Shown in pieces: positions 45,901-58,521 of a stretch of DNA of 64,000 nucleotides. Position 1 is the first letter of the stretch, and each line of letters starts with the position of its first letter. The DNA is taken from the NCBI GenBank assembly GCA_019096065.1, contig JAGUCH010000002.1, positions 880,501 to 944,500 of the forward strand, in the 5' to 3' direction. The notes below the pieces were generated by a model, which saw only the letters and a list, made by a program, of their open reading frames with translations, did no database searches and was not told where the DNA came from. The position numbers and the translations under genes were made by a program. This stretch comes from Paracyclopina nana. Its lineage: Eukaryota > Arthropoda > Copepoda > Cyclopoida > Cyclopettidae.

Positions 45901-48900
45901 TTGTGCACTATTCAGTTGGAGATGATCCTGACTTTAGCATTGATGAATTCTCAGGAATGATCAAGACCAGACAAGATCTGGATTTTGAATCTCAAGGAGT
46001 CCATTATTTAGTGGTCTTGGCCAATGACAAAGATGCCAAGGAAACTGCATCAGCCACTGTGACCATCCTAGTTCAAGATACTCCAGATGAGATCCCTGAA
46101 TTTGTTCAAGCAAAGTATCAAGCCTCCATTGCTGAGAACTTGGAAGATGCCCTAGTGGTCACTGTTGAAGCCATTGATAAGGACATCTCTGCAAGTGTCA
46201 CCTATGAAATTGTCTCTGGAGACCAAACTTTGTTCAAGATTGATCCAGAGTCTGGGGAAATCCGGACAAAGAAAGGATTGGACTATGAACACCAAAGGAT
46301 GCACTTCTTGACCATTTCCACTGAGGAGTCCAGAGGAACTTTTGACTCTGCCAAGGCATCTTGCATTGTAGAGATCTCAGTGGATGACATCAATGACATC
46401 CCCCCTACTTTTGCCTCTATTCCTTCTGGCAAGGTTGTCGCTGTGCCAAACAATGCTGCCATTGGGTCCAAGATTGCCATCATCAAAGCAATTGATGCTG
46501 ATGGTACTGAGCCTGGCAATCAGGTGCACTATGAGCTTGGATCCAGTTCTCACAAAGCCACAACTTACTTTGGCATTGACACAATGTCTGGAGAAATTGA
46601 AGTCCTCAATGACTTGACGAATGACGTCTTTGATGAATATACGCTTGAAGTGACTGCTCATGATCTAGGCACTCCAAGGCTGGAGACAAGTGTGACTTTG
46701 ACCATAAGGATCCTCCAGGTGGTGACAATGCCACCTGAATTGGGTGTGGGGTTTGTCAACTTGAGATACGACATTTCGGTTAGCGAAGACATCCCATCCG
46801 GATCTGTGATCCAGACCCTTGAATTGGACAGGATTCCAGATAATGGGCTCCGGATTGGCTGTGAAGTGGTCAGGATCAAGGACAGTCAAGGAAAAATAAG
46901 CTCAGAAGAACTCTTTATTGGCAAGTTCACTGACAATAATTGTCAACTAGTTCTCAATGGAGTTCTCGACAAGGAGTCACAGTCCTCATTCGATGTAATG
47001 GTTCGGCTGAAAACTCAGTCAGCCTTTGCCAATCCATCTAGGCTGACTTCCAATATTTTCATCACTATTCAAGACGAGAATGACAACAGTCCTCAGTTTG
47101 TCTATGACAACAATCATCAAACTGAAAAGTCCTACTTGGTCACTCTTAGTGAAACAACTGGTGCCAACATTGGAATCATTCAGATCAAAGCCATCGATGC
47201 TGATTCTGGTGCTTTTGGTGACATCAGGTATTCCATCAAGGATGACTCCAACCTGTTTGCCATTGACACCAAATCCGGAGTAGTGAGGACCATTGACTCA
47301 TTGAGTGGACTCGACAAATCCCAGCTGCCTTTAAGGGTTCTTGTGACTGCTTCAGATAATCCGGATGACTCTTTAAACCGCCAATCTCAAACCACTGAGC
47401 TCTTTGTGAATATCATTGGTGCTCAGGATGGAATTGTTCTGGTGATTGATGACACTCCAGTAAGCGAAATGGAATTGAAGCGTGCCAAATTGCAAAGCAT
47501 CCTGGAGGAGCAGACTAATTTCATCATCTCCATTGATCACTTGGTGCCAAGCATGGTCAGGTAAACTTTCAAATATCTGCTAATTTGCTTGATTTTTCAT
47601 TTTATTTCACAGTTTTGAGTTTATCTGGCAAAAGCCTTCATTTTTACATGTCAAAAATAATTTTAATGACACTGCATTGCCTTCCAATATATGTTTCCAA
47701 TGATTAATTCAAGTTGTCTTCTTTGCTTCATTTAGGTTTGCAAATGACACTTGCTGCAAAGTCAACAAGGAGGGCACAGATGTCTACTTTCATGTGGTTG
47801 ACCCCAAGACTGGTAAAGTCCTGCCCTATGATGACTTGGAAGTGAGGAGCAAAATCACCAATAGAAGGGTTTCAAGCAACTTGAAGTACACAGTGTCAAG
47901 CTTACTGGCTGTTCAAGCCTCTCAAATTCATGCTCCATACACTGATGCTCCAGGTGGACTGCCTGGTTCAACAAGCATCGATCCTTTGCCCATTGAAGAC
48001 AGTGGATCCAATTTTGACGGTTTACCAGCTGCTTTAATTGCCATCGGGTGCATAGTTTTTGTCCTCGCATCAGCTGCCATTCTCTACCTATGCATCATGA
48101 AGCGAAAGTATGACTCATTACTGACTTTAAAACAAGAAAAAAGTTAAATCATCAATGTAGCAGAATTGGCGTTGTTGTTGAGATTAGATCGAAATGTGGG
48201 GGGCGGGCCTTCGGCGCGCCCATAAAAACTTCTTTACTGAGATCTTTTAGCGAGATTTCGAGTTGACACATTTTAATTGAGTAGTGCATTTGTGTTATCT
48301 TGATTTTTGCAACCTTTTCTCTTTCTCTGCTTATTTAGGCAAGTTGCTGAGATTGAGAAGCAGCCCAAGACAATCGTGATTCCCAGGTATCAGCCCATTT
48401 TTGTGGAGCCCAATTTTAAGGAGTATGAAACGCAAGTTTTGCAAATGTCAGTGCCAATTGATGACACAGACCACAAAAACTATTCCCTGTCAAATCAAAG
48501 AAATCTCAAGTACCAGCCCAGCTTTAGCCTAGACAACATCAGCTACATCACCAAAGACAGAACAGGTAATAATCATGCTACCTAGAAAAATTAACATTTT
48601 TATTGATTATCAATTTCTCAGGTGATTCCCTATCTACAATTTTGAAGACTTCAGGTGAATTTGAAAGCTCAAAGGACACGAGTAACCTCTACTCGACTTT
48701 GGAAGGTGACTTGGAGGACTCGTTTTTCTCAAGGTAAAACTCATTTGGTTGGCAATGACAAGGGACTGAGAAGCACCGAAAAGTATTGAGAAGCTCTGTT
48801 CAACACAAAGAAGTAATGTAGAGTACTGAGAAGTATTGAAATGTACTGAGAAGTTTGCTGAAGTGGTGAGAAGTATAGTAAAGTACTGATCAGTATGGTA

Positions 48901-50790
48901 AAGTACTTAGCAGTTTGGCATGTTACTGAGCAGTATGGTAAAGTACTTAGCAGTTTGGTGTATTACTGAGAAGTTTGGTAAAGTTCTAAGAAGAAGTTTA
49001 AAGTACTGAGAAGAAGTTTAGAGCACTAAGAAGAAGTTTAAAGTACTGAGAAGAAGTTTTAAGTACTGAGAAGTACAGTAAAGAGCTGAATCATACAATT
49101 AAGTAATCATTAAAGTACTTCTTAGAAGTACTGTAAAAGTAAGAAAAAATACTTTAAATTACTGAGGTGTACTGTAAATTACTGAGGTGTACTGTAAAGT
49201 ACTGAGGTGTACTGTAAAGTACTGAGGTGTACTGTAAAGTACTGAGGTGTACTGTAAAGTACTGAGGTGTACTGTAAAGTACTGAGGTGTACTGTAAATT
49301 ACTGAGGTGTACTTTAAAGTACTGAGGTGTACTGTAAATTACTGAGGTGTACTGTAAAGTACTGAGGTGTACTGTAAAGTACTGAAGTGTACTGTAAAGT
49401 ACTGAAGTGTACTGTAAAGTACTGAGGTGTACTGTAAATTACTGAGGTGTACTGTAAAGTACTGAGGTGTACTGTTAAGTACTAAGAAGGGCTCTACTGG
49501 TTAAAGGCTAATCGGTAAAAGGCTATTTGGTGTAAGGCTAATTGGTAAAAGGCGAAATGGTGAAAGGCCAATTGGCCAAAGGCTAGATTGGAGGAAGGCT
49601 ACCAAAAAAAGGCTAAATTGATAACGATACAAGAGTTCAAATCATTTAATGACATCTATTTTGGTCATTGAAGTTCCAAAATAACTGGTTTTCATTGACT
49701 AATTTTCCTCAATCAAAAAAAACAGCTGCTTTGCTTTTAAAAATGTTACAGGTTTGCTTAGCCTTTTTAGCTTAGCTTAGCTTCGTCTGGCATCATGAGA
49801 AAGGCCAAGTGTCGTGAAATTAGAATAAAGTTATTTTCCTTGGTGACAACAGAATCAAGTCTTGCTTATTCTCAATAAGCTAAATCAGCTTGGTCAGTCA
49901 AGTCAAGACAAGTAATTCTTGTTTGTAAAATTTTCCTTTGTACAGATCCAAGTCTATTTAAGAATTCCTAAGGTAAGCCCAAAAAAGCAATTTTTGTCAC
50001 AAAAAATAATGAAACTAAGAATTAACAAGGAAAACCAAATAATAGTGATATGTCACTTGTGAACCAATCAAACGCAGCTATAACTCAAAAACATCTGCTA
50101 TTGGCCTTTTAAATATAGCCTTTTACCAATGTAGCCTTTGCCCAATTGGCCTTTTACCAATTAGCCTTTTGCCGATTAGCCTTTAACCAGTACACCCCTA
50201 AGAAGCACTGTAAAGTACTTAGAAGCACTGTAAAGTACTGAGAAGCGATATAGAGTACTGAGGTGTACTATAAAATACTCAGATTTACTGTAAAGTTTTC
50301 AGATGCACTTTAAAAGTACTTCAAGAGTTTAGTGAGGCAAATGGTAGCTCAATTTTTTTGGGTGAGAACACTTTTAGCACACTTTTAAAATGTGCCCTGT
50401 TAAATGAAGCAGTGGCAATGGTTGGGCGTTTTAAGACAAGGGTTGTAGCCCCTTTTTTTCAATCTCAGATACTCTATACAGCTCCGGATAAAAACTGACC
50501 GCAAATTACTTGGGTCATTAAATGAATCAGCTCCTTACATTATACGTATATACCCAAGTATATACCATCAAGTTTGGCTGGGACAAAATGTTCATGAAAA
50601 AATATCCAAGGCTTATAATTATTCCGTTTTCAGGGAGGACAGCGATCCAAATTATTTGTCAGCAAGTCGCACCAACGAAAATGTGATTTTTGGCAATGGT
50701 TCCAATCCCGAATTTGTGAGTTCGACTCCGAGAAGAAAAAAAAGCAGTTCCGAGATCCAGAGTCCAATTGGCGCCACTACTCAGCTCTAA
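42924..50790 (+). CDS. Cad99C: Cad99C / protocadherin-15 orthologue
   Basis: Exons: 42924-42929 (tentative), 43001-43067, 43125-43241, 43303-43445, 43500-43622, 43686-43889, 44052-44582, 44704-44997, 45054-45506, 45714-47560, 47736-48107, 48339-48565, 48622-48733, 50634-50790; sum 4653 bases, 1550 residues. Signal peptide (GCFFLISLSPWITSTLA), then 11 cadherin repeats counted by their end motifs (ISDINDNAPKF, LRDVNDNAPVL, ITDVNDQSPHF, VDDINDIPPTF, IQDENDNSPQF and six weaker ones). The N-terminal repeat has the two cysteines seen in PCDH15. A membrane-adjacent domain (VLVIDDTPVSEMELKRAKLQ) precedes the span ALIAIGCIVFVLASAAILYL. The short tail ends in TTQL, a class I PDZ ligand. Known role: microvillus and stereocilium length and links. 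The 6-base first exon is the weakest part. Confidence 0.85.
48760..49489. repeat. AAAGTACTGAGGTGTACTGT tandem array (left part)
   Basis: In the last Cad99C intron. From 49165 to 49480 the 20-base unit is repeated about 16 times with very few changes; before that (48760-49150) it is degenerate (AGAAGTACTGAGAAG forms). The array resumes after an inserted element, at 50198-50330. Confidence 0.9.
49490..50197. mobile_element. Inverted-repeat element with sub-repeat termini, inserted in the array
   Basis: 708 bases flanked by CTAAGAAG on both sides (49482-49489 and 50198-50205). Ends are GGCTCTACTGGTTAAAGGC and, reverse-complemented, GGGTGTACTGGTTAAAGGC. Each arm continues for about 100 bases as AAAGGCTAATTGGT-type units pointing inward. 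The centre is AT-rich and non-coding. Layout, GGG/GGC ends and 8-base duplication match the element at 18118-18718, although the sequences differ. Confidence 0.8.
50198..50330. repeat. AAAGTACTGAGG array (right part)
   Basis: Continuation of the same array on the other side of the insertion, with degenerate units (AAGCACTGTAAAGTACTTAG). Confidence 0.75.
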
Positions 50791-50949
50791 CTCAAAAATA
50801 TTTAATTGTATGCCAAATAAATTCAATATCTCAATCTACATTTTGAATTAATTAGACTCTGCTGAGTTCATTATTTCTTAATCCAAAAGTCGCACACTTT
50901 TCTTTTTGAAAATTGCGCGATTTTTTAGGCCTAAAGCTTAAAAACAGCA

Positions 50950-51660
50950 AGCTCTAAGAAAATCATGCACAAAAAGGTACTTTACTTTTTTTTAAATAAG
51001 GCTGAAACTAAATAAATCGGGCGTAAGAGTAACTTGACGGAATTGCGCGCAAAATTCTAATTATTTTATGGAAAATTGCGCGCAAGATTGACTCTAATGC
51101 GCGAAAGATCGCGCGCAATCTTTGATGACTTAAATCCTGAGAATCGCCCTTTATCTTAAGTTCATGAAATTGCGCGCAAAATTCCAAACCTTTTCGCAAA
51201 GTCGCGAGCAAGTTTCAAATCCTGAAAATCGCCCTTTAAATTAAGTTCATGAAATTGCGCGCAAAATCCCAAACCTTTTTGAAAAGTCGCGCACAAGTTT
51301 TAAATCCTGAAAATCGTCCAAAAAACTAAGTTAATAAAATTGAGCGCAAAATGCCAAACCTTTTTGAAAAGTCGCGCACAAGTTTTAAATCCTCAAAATC
51401 GCTTTCAAAATTAAGTTAATGAATATGCGCACAAAATGCGAAACCATTTTGAAAAATCGCGCGTTCAACTTAGCTTTAAAAAATCGCCCAATTGATTTCC
51501 AAACCTTTTTGAAAAGTCGCGCGCAATTTTTAAATCCTGAAAATCGCTCTCATAATTAAGTTAATGAATTCGCGCACAAAATGCCAAACCATTTGCAAAA
51601 ATCGCGCGTTTTACGTAGCTTAAAAAAAATCGCCCAATTGATTTCAGCAACAGATTAGCA
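50950..51660. repeat. GCGC-rich tandem array, unit about 65 bases
   Basis: About nine degenerate units containing AAATTGCGCGCAAAAT, CCAAACCTTTTTGAAAAGTC and AAATCCTGAAAATCGCC, starting 160 bases after the Cad99C stop. It is unusually rich in GCGC for this AT-rich DNA. The short frames in it are not coding. Confidence 0.8.
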
Positions 51661-52917
51661 AATGCTGTAAAATTGGACTCTATTTGGCCCAAATGGCCGT
51701 GAGGGCTCTTGAGAGTAAGCGGATAAAAAATTAGTGCGATTTCTCCACAACAAGTCTCGTTGTGTTGAAGTGGGCACTTTTTGGCTCAACTTATTGGGGA
51801 TTAGATCGGCGGCGTAAGCGCGCACGACGCAGCAGCAATAAATGTGAGCTTTTTTGTTGCTTTAGGTGGTTCTCTTTTAGGGTCAGTCAAATTGTCGGCT
51901 CCGGGCCAAAACTGACCTTTCACCAGCTACTCAACCGAGGCATTTAAATTGCCCTCGCTTTTTAGCACATTTCCCCTGCCATAAGTCAACACGAAATCCT
52001 GTATTTAGCAGCTTCTAGGCTAATTAGCGCGGCCGGGTCGCGCCATGACGCGCACACTGCCCGCGCTCAATTACCATGACTCAGCGTTTTTTAAGCCATG
52101 AAAAATTGACTTGACAACTTGACTTTATAAATTGCGAAAACAGATCAAATCATTGAGAATTTTTTAAAGCAATTTTTGATCGCACTCTTTCTAAAATTAC
52201 CCTAAAGATTTCGCGCACTTTTTTAAAACTAATGATTTCGCGCACTTTTTTAAACCTTAAGCAGTGAAAAAGATGATTTATTGAAGTATGTCACAGTTAG
52301 CAATAGATAATTTTTTAAGATTGATTTTTAGAGTCAATTTTGGCTTTTATCGTCGATTTGCTCTTTGTTTTGAAGGTTTACCGAAGATAAGACATTTTTA
52401 ATTGGGTTTGACCGATTCTGGATGCAGTTTAAGGATTGGCGCGCATTTTTTCATTGGCAAAGCCTCGGTTTTTTATAGTCTTCCATCACTCTCTGAGTGG
52501 TTGAAAAATGCAAAATCGTGGAAAATTGCTTTTTTTGAAGCCTCAAACCTAATAAGCAAGAGCAAGTGTGTCAATCATTCATAAGGTCAGCGCAGCAGCC
52601 GAAAGTTTGCCTTAATTAAAATTCAGTGGGGATTTTTTCTCGTGGGGTGCATTTTGCAATTATGAAGTGACAAGGTGGCGTGCATGGCGCCATTTTTCCC
52701 AGCTTTTTTCGCCTGAAAATGCACGTCAATTTCCTACTTCTGCCCACACTTAACTAGGCTTAAAATCTCCCTCCTTTAAATAGGGACTGATAAGAAAAGT
52801 GCACTGTGCTCAAAAATTGGTTGACGTTTGGCAAAGATAATTTCATGCAAGACTGAAAAGCATCAGGCCAATTTAAAACACTCTCACATTATTTTGGGCC
52901 TCACTTTCTTTAAAGTA
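51661..52917. other. Intergenic, no gene seen
   Basis: AT-rich with islands of GCGC. CGCGCCATGACGCGCAC at 52039-52055 is identical to a 17-mer in PLAC8 intron 1 (42708-42724). Confidence 0.4.
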
Positions 52918-53024
52918 TACAGGTTGCGGCTCCGAAATTGCAACCGCGCTACAGCCAATCCAGCCCATTTATTTACTTCTTCAGAGCAGCCCGCTACTGT
53001 GTTGTTTCGGAGCCGCAATCTGTA
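52918..53024 (+). mobile_element. 107-base hairpin element, copy 1
   Basis: Terminal inverted repeats: TTGCGGCTCCGAAA at the left, TTTCGGAGCCGCAA at the right. The inner part includes CCAGCCCATTTATTTACTTC. Confidence 0.8.
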
Positions 53025-53081
53025 TTTTTGTACTTAGTTACAAAACTCAGTTTGTGAGCTTAATACTATTTATCTCCAAAA

Positions 53082-53187
53082 TACACAATGCGGCTCCGAA
53101 ATTGCGATTGCACTATAACCGATCCGGCCCATTTATTTTCTTCTTAAGAGCAGCTCACTGTGTGCAGTTTCGGAGCCGCATTCTGTA
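53082..53187 (+). mobile_element. 106-base hairpin element, copy 2
   Basis: Same orientation as copy 1, about 80 percent alike by eye; ends AATGCGGCTCCGAAA and TTTCGGAGCCGCATT. Confidence 0.8.
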
Positions 53188-53248
53188 TTTTTGTGCTCAG
53201 TTAGCTGGCTATTCATATTATTATTTCATATGTCAATTTCCTGCAAAG

Positions 53249-53354
53249 TACAGAATGCGGCTCTGAAAATTCACACAGCGGGCTGCTCTGAAGAAGGAAA
53301 TAAATGGGCCGAATTGGCTGTAGCGCAGTTGCGTTTTCGGTGCCGCAACCTGTA
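53249..53354 (-). mobile_element. 106-base hairpin element, copy 3 (inverted)
   Basis: Inner sequence is the reverse complement of copies 1 and 2 (GAAGGAAATAAATGGGCC). Ends are slightly decayed (GCGGCTCTGAAA, TTTTCGGTGCCGCA). Confidence 0.8.
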
Positions 53355-56300
53355 TATATTTATTTTTATGAAAAAAACAAACAATTTAAATTAACTAAAA
53401 CAAAATGTACATGTATTTTCGAATTAGTTGTCAAAAATATGCCATTTTTTCATAAAGTACTGTTAAGATTTTTTAACAATTTGAATGATGCTAGTCGATT
53501 TTTGCAAAAAAAGTGCTTACTTATTTTTGAAAGGCAATTTTAAGAAGGGGACTTTTTGAAACCATGCGAAAAAGCTGAGATGAAGAATTTAAAAATCTGA
53601 ATGAAAAAAACCATGCACAGATATCAGATAGCAATGTAGTTTTTTGTGCCATTTATTTCAAGCTGTTGATGTAAGGCAATATTTCAAATTGCACTCTCTT
53701 CTTGGCTGTGCTATTTAGGAGTAATTTGTATGCAACGGAGTGAGTCTTGGTGACCAAGACTAACTAAGATTCTTATCTTTTTTCTCATTCCAAGGGTCTC
53801 TACAATCATCACACGCATGACTGACATCCCAGCTAGAAGCTTGACCTGATATGCCCACAAAATATCTCGACTATTATAATATTGAGTCCAAAAATACGCC
53901 CTGTGATTGGATCACAATAAATGCTAAGGTCTTTTAAAATTCAGTTAATTGTTTTTGCTTTTTAGCCTAATGAAAAATATAAGAAAATTCATGGAAACTT
54001 TAATTTGAATTAAGATTCAATATTTTTGCTTGATTGGGCTATTTTGGTTGTAAAAACAGCTTTAAAAAATACTTTTTTTAATTTATGCATGACAAAAATG
54101 GTCACACATTTTCAAAAAATCAAAATGACAGTTTATTAAGTTTATTATTTCAGCCTTTTAAAAAGTTAAATTAAAGCCAAATTGAAGTTGTAATGTTATC
54201 TCTTTAATGGCTAATCGTCCAGGAAAATTATATTTAAAAAAAAACTTTAAAAAAATAAAGTGTCATTTTGGTTTTTTTGGACTAAATTCCGAATAAAAGC
54301 TAGATGAACGGTCCATTAGAGATCTATTAAAAAGTGCATTTAGAACTGAGCACGTTGATCTGACAATTTGGCAATGGCACTCAAGAAATGAAGCATATTA
54401 AAGTGTGGTATGATGGCCCAATTTTTAAAATTAAATATTTACAGCGATTAAAACGAGAGTGCAGGCCATTAAGACTGAGATAGACAAAATAGCTATCAAA
54501 GTGGAATGAGAAATTCCTAGCATCATACCACAATTTGTAATGACAATTTAAAAAGTCTTTGTTTGTTGTTGTAGTGGTGTTTTCCCGCCTTTTAATTTAA
54601 TGAGTGTTGAGCGCCTCGGGCTGATTTATAAGGGAGATGTGAGTAGACTAATAAAATTGTCAAGCCTCTGACATCTTTGCAATAGATTTGCCCACTTGCA
54701 ACAACAAAAGGTAAAGGTAAAATCCCCTGGGCGATTTGGCAACTTTTCTTGAATGACCGGCGTACCGGTCAGGCCGAGCCGCGCTTCCGTCTCCAGCCAA
54801 ACAGCGCGGACGTCAGCTGACTCAATGCTCAGGTGTTATTTTTCTCAACGGCAGGAAAACGGAATTTCTCTTTTGTGAATGGACCATCATTTTTCGGCTG
54901 AAAAATGACTGCAATATGTCAAAGTGACACTTATAGTGGCCATATATACCACTTTTTAGCCTACCAAGAAACCCAATTTCCACAGTTGAATTTAGAGTTC
55001 CAGGGATTTCGAGCCTCTCTCTCGCCAGATTTTGCAGTTTTGCAACTCACAGTCAATTAGCCAATTCTCGGACTTAGTGATTCATTTGGTCAAAATGAAG
55101 GCCTTTGATTTTTGTTTACATTCTAAAGGCACACGGGTCACATGCTGCCAGTTTAACGGAAAATCTTTGCATGAAGCAATTTTGATCTGCACAATTTAAA
55201 TTCAGTTTTGGGAAGTGAAATGAGACTTGGAAAATTGTGGTCAAGTCTCATTATGTTGACATTTGGTTTGAAAAAGGTGATCTGCACAAAAAAATATGCA
55301 TAACAAAAAACGTCTTTTTAAGGCTTTTAAATTGAGGTAATAGTTGTAGCGATGAAATGATGGCCATGGCACCCCATTATAGCTTGGTAGAAATACGACA
55401 TCTAAAGATGCCATTCCCAAAAACGACAAGAGATAAGCTTTGCAAACAGCCACTACTCTATGTAGCTACTACTATACAGTTGGGACAGATGGCAATCTAA
55501 TATGGACATTTGACTCAAAAACATCGTACTTGACCAAATGCCCCGTTCATCTACGTCAACCCATTTTGAAATTGAAATTTTTTTGAGTTTACGCCTTTTC
55601 CAAAACAAATCTGAAAGCAATGAGACTTTGGCACAATTTTCCAATGCTCATTCCACTTCCCAAAACTGAACTTAAATTGTGCAGAACAGAATTGCTTCAC
55701 GTCAAGATTTGCCATATATTTTTTAAAAAAAGACGTTTTCTTCGCTGCAGTTGTCAAATTGGGCAGAGTGTCTTTGTTGCTTTGAAATTCCGCTATCAAC
55801 ACACCAGCATCACTTTAATGGCCTTTGAAGCTAAAAGCATTAATCAGCTGGAGCCGAAATCACAATGAAAAGAATCTTTATCCTGAGCATTTTCGCGAGT
55901 TTTCCTCAGGGATGAAATGGTGCAGGTAATCCCATGTAATGAATTTCCAACAACATCAGCAAAATGCGCCCGAAAAATATGATTTCCACACATTTAAGCC
56001 CAAGATGGATGGCATGCCGATGAAGAGATTTCAAAGACAACAGCTTCTTTTTACAGTGAGTCGCACTGCAAACCATTTTTTTTTTCAATGCTTCTTAATC
56101 ATAAATCTATTCTGATATTCAATTTTATATTTTTTATTTAAATTCAAAACTGAGATTTTTTTTGGTTGCTTGATAGCAAGTTTTTCAGAATTAATTAAAA
56201 CATTTAGTATTGAGATTGGTCAGTGCCATAAAAGCTAAAATAAAAGAACAATTAAAGAATGTTTTATGCCTACTTTGTTGCATAGGAAAATGACTTGAAA

Positions 56301-56824
56301 AAAAAAGCTTTTTTCTCCCTTTTTAATAATGCAATAGTCAAAGATAAAGGTCATTAATCAAAGCTGGCAAAAATGTGACAAGCCCATATTTAGACACATT
56401 GCCCAAATTCATGCACGTAGGTACAAAAAAATCTTCCGTTTAAAAGCTTTGCGCAAAAGTCATTAAAAGCGCTGACTCATCCTGCTGCTCCAAATTTGTC
56501 AATCAAGGACATCAGTAGACAAATTGTTAGCATTGCCATTATTATAGCCTATCTTGCTTTGCAAATCAAATCTGGCTGCAGCCGCCGAATGCAAATCAAA
56601 ATCAATTGTTTGCAGTGAGGAGCTTTTTTGGTCTCCGCTGATGTTTCTTTGGGCTATTTTAACGAGCTGTACGTGAGTTTGATTCTGTGGGATCTTGTTG
56701 CCCGCTTTTCCATCCCTGCATTCTAGAATACAGTGTGTTTGGTGCATGATCACAAAACTTCTTTCCATTATGGACGCTATGTAATCAATGCTAATTGATG
56801 AAAAACAACTCCCTGAGGAAGGAG
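53355..56824. other. Gene-poor AT-rich stretch
   Basis: 3.5 kb in which I can support no gene on either strand. A CG-rich fragment at 54757-54825 (GACCGGCGTACCGGTC, a near-palindrome, then GCGCGGACGTCAGCTGAC) resembles the repeat fragments at 41840 and 42015. Short frames have no family resemblance. Confidence 0.4.
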
Positions 56825-57500
56825 CACTTTTTTGGCGAAAAAACACTTGTCTGAGGATAAACTGTTTTTGACGCAAAAACACTTTTCCGGTGAAAAAACA
56901 CTTTTCCGGCGAAAAAACATTTTTCCGGCGAAAAAACATTTTTCCGGCGAAAAAACTTTTATGACGCAAAATACTTTTCCGTCACAAAAACTCTTTATTG
57001 GCGAAAAGACACTTTTTTGACGAAAAAACACTTTTCCAGCGAAAAAACACTTTTCCGGCGAAAAAACACTTTTCTGGCGAAAAAACACTTTCCAAAAAAT
57101 ACTTTTCTTTAAAAAATACTTTCCTCACGGAAAACACTTTTCCTGACGGAAAAACACTTTTCTTGACCGGAAAAACACTTTTCCTGACGGAAAAACACTT
57201 TTCCTGACGGAAAAACACTATCCTGACAAAAAACACTTTCCTGATGGGAAAACACTTTCTTGGCAATAAAACACTTTCCAGACGAAAATCACAACCCTGC
57301 AAAAAAACTTTTCTGAAAAAAACCGCATTCATGATGACGAAACACTTTTCTGACGAAAAAACACTTTCCTGACAAAGAAAGACTTTCCAGACGAAGAAAC
57401 ACTTTCCTTACGAAGAAACACTTTCCTGACGAAGAAACACTTTCCTGACGAAGAAACACTTTCCTGACGAAGAAACACTCTTTTGACAAAAGAAAACTTT
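56825..57500. repeat. GGCGAAAAAACACTTTTCC tandem array
   Basis: About 33 units of 19-21 bases; the left half is GGCGAAAAAACACTTTTCC, the middle GACGGAAAAACACTTTTCCT, the right GACGAAGAAACACTTTCCT, so the array grew in blocks. It opens long frames on the minus strand (Phe/Lys/Cys-rich) that are only repeat translation. Confidence 0.9.
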
Positions 57501-58521
57501 TCTGACCAAAAAATCTAAGTGACACACATTTTTCAAGCGACATAATTGAGGTGGGCAAATGCCACGCAGCGCAATGGGCGATTTTTTAATGCTTGGCCAA
57601 TATCACGGATGACCCCTCTGGCAGCTCTGACAATATAACGCTCATCATGACATCAAATCATGACACTTTAAAAGTGACATGAAGGCGGTTACATTGTCAT
57701 TATTATCGTGTGCACGGAAACTCTTGAAAAACTGATGGGTAATCTGCCGAGTCAGTGAGATTTTCTGAGATCAGAATTTTGTACAAAATAGGAATAAAAG
57801 AAATTGCACATGTGGCTTGTTATGCCAAGCATGTTTATTCTCAGGAGTTGGCATACTTTTTATTGCACAGAAAAGTTTAAAATTTCTTATTAGCAAACGC
57901 CTGCTTGCAAGCATTGAATCAATGCTTTTAGCTGCAACTGCAGAATAGGTCGCTCTCATACTCCAGGAAAAAGCTAAGCTAAGGAGTTAGAATAACAAAG
58001 CAAACTCTCAACATTTAAACCGAATCAGCTCCATTTTTTAAATCAAATGCGACATAGCTGGTTTGTGTGTCCTAATTTTGCTCAATTTGCTTTAAATGTT
58101 GAACGTTTTGCTTAGCTTTTTTCCCCTCAGCTTATCTTTTTCCGGCAATATGAAAACTACTTTAAAATAACCCAAAGCTTGGCAGCCCTTGTTTATGATG
58201 CGTCAAAGTAACAAAAGCCAGCTGTATCATTACGACAGCCAAGAGGTATCATAAAAAGCCGTAACTCATTGTTGTTATTAGATGACTGGCATTTTTGTTA
58301 TGTGAAGTTGCAATTAGGTGATTTCAACGCTGCCACTTAACAAATTTTTCACAAGGCAGCATTTTACAGATTCACAATGTGATTTTTGTTATGCTTTTTC
58401 TAAAATACAATCTCAAGGTTTCTTTACATTTATGTAGTACTGAGAGTAGCAAGTTGATTTAGGCCGTTCTCAAATTGCTAGTAAAAGCTAAGTAAAGGTA
58501 AAGCTAAGCAAACGCATAAAA

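Noticed and set aside
48760-50330. Possible CRISPR-like array because of regular 20-base repeats
   Set aside because: There are no unique spacers; it is a plain tandem satellite in a eukaryotic intron.
56499-57558. Long minus-strand frames rich in Phe, Lys, Cys and Val
   Set aside because: They are translations of the GGCGAAAAAACACTTTTCC array and show no domain or splice context.
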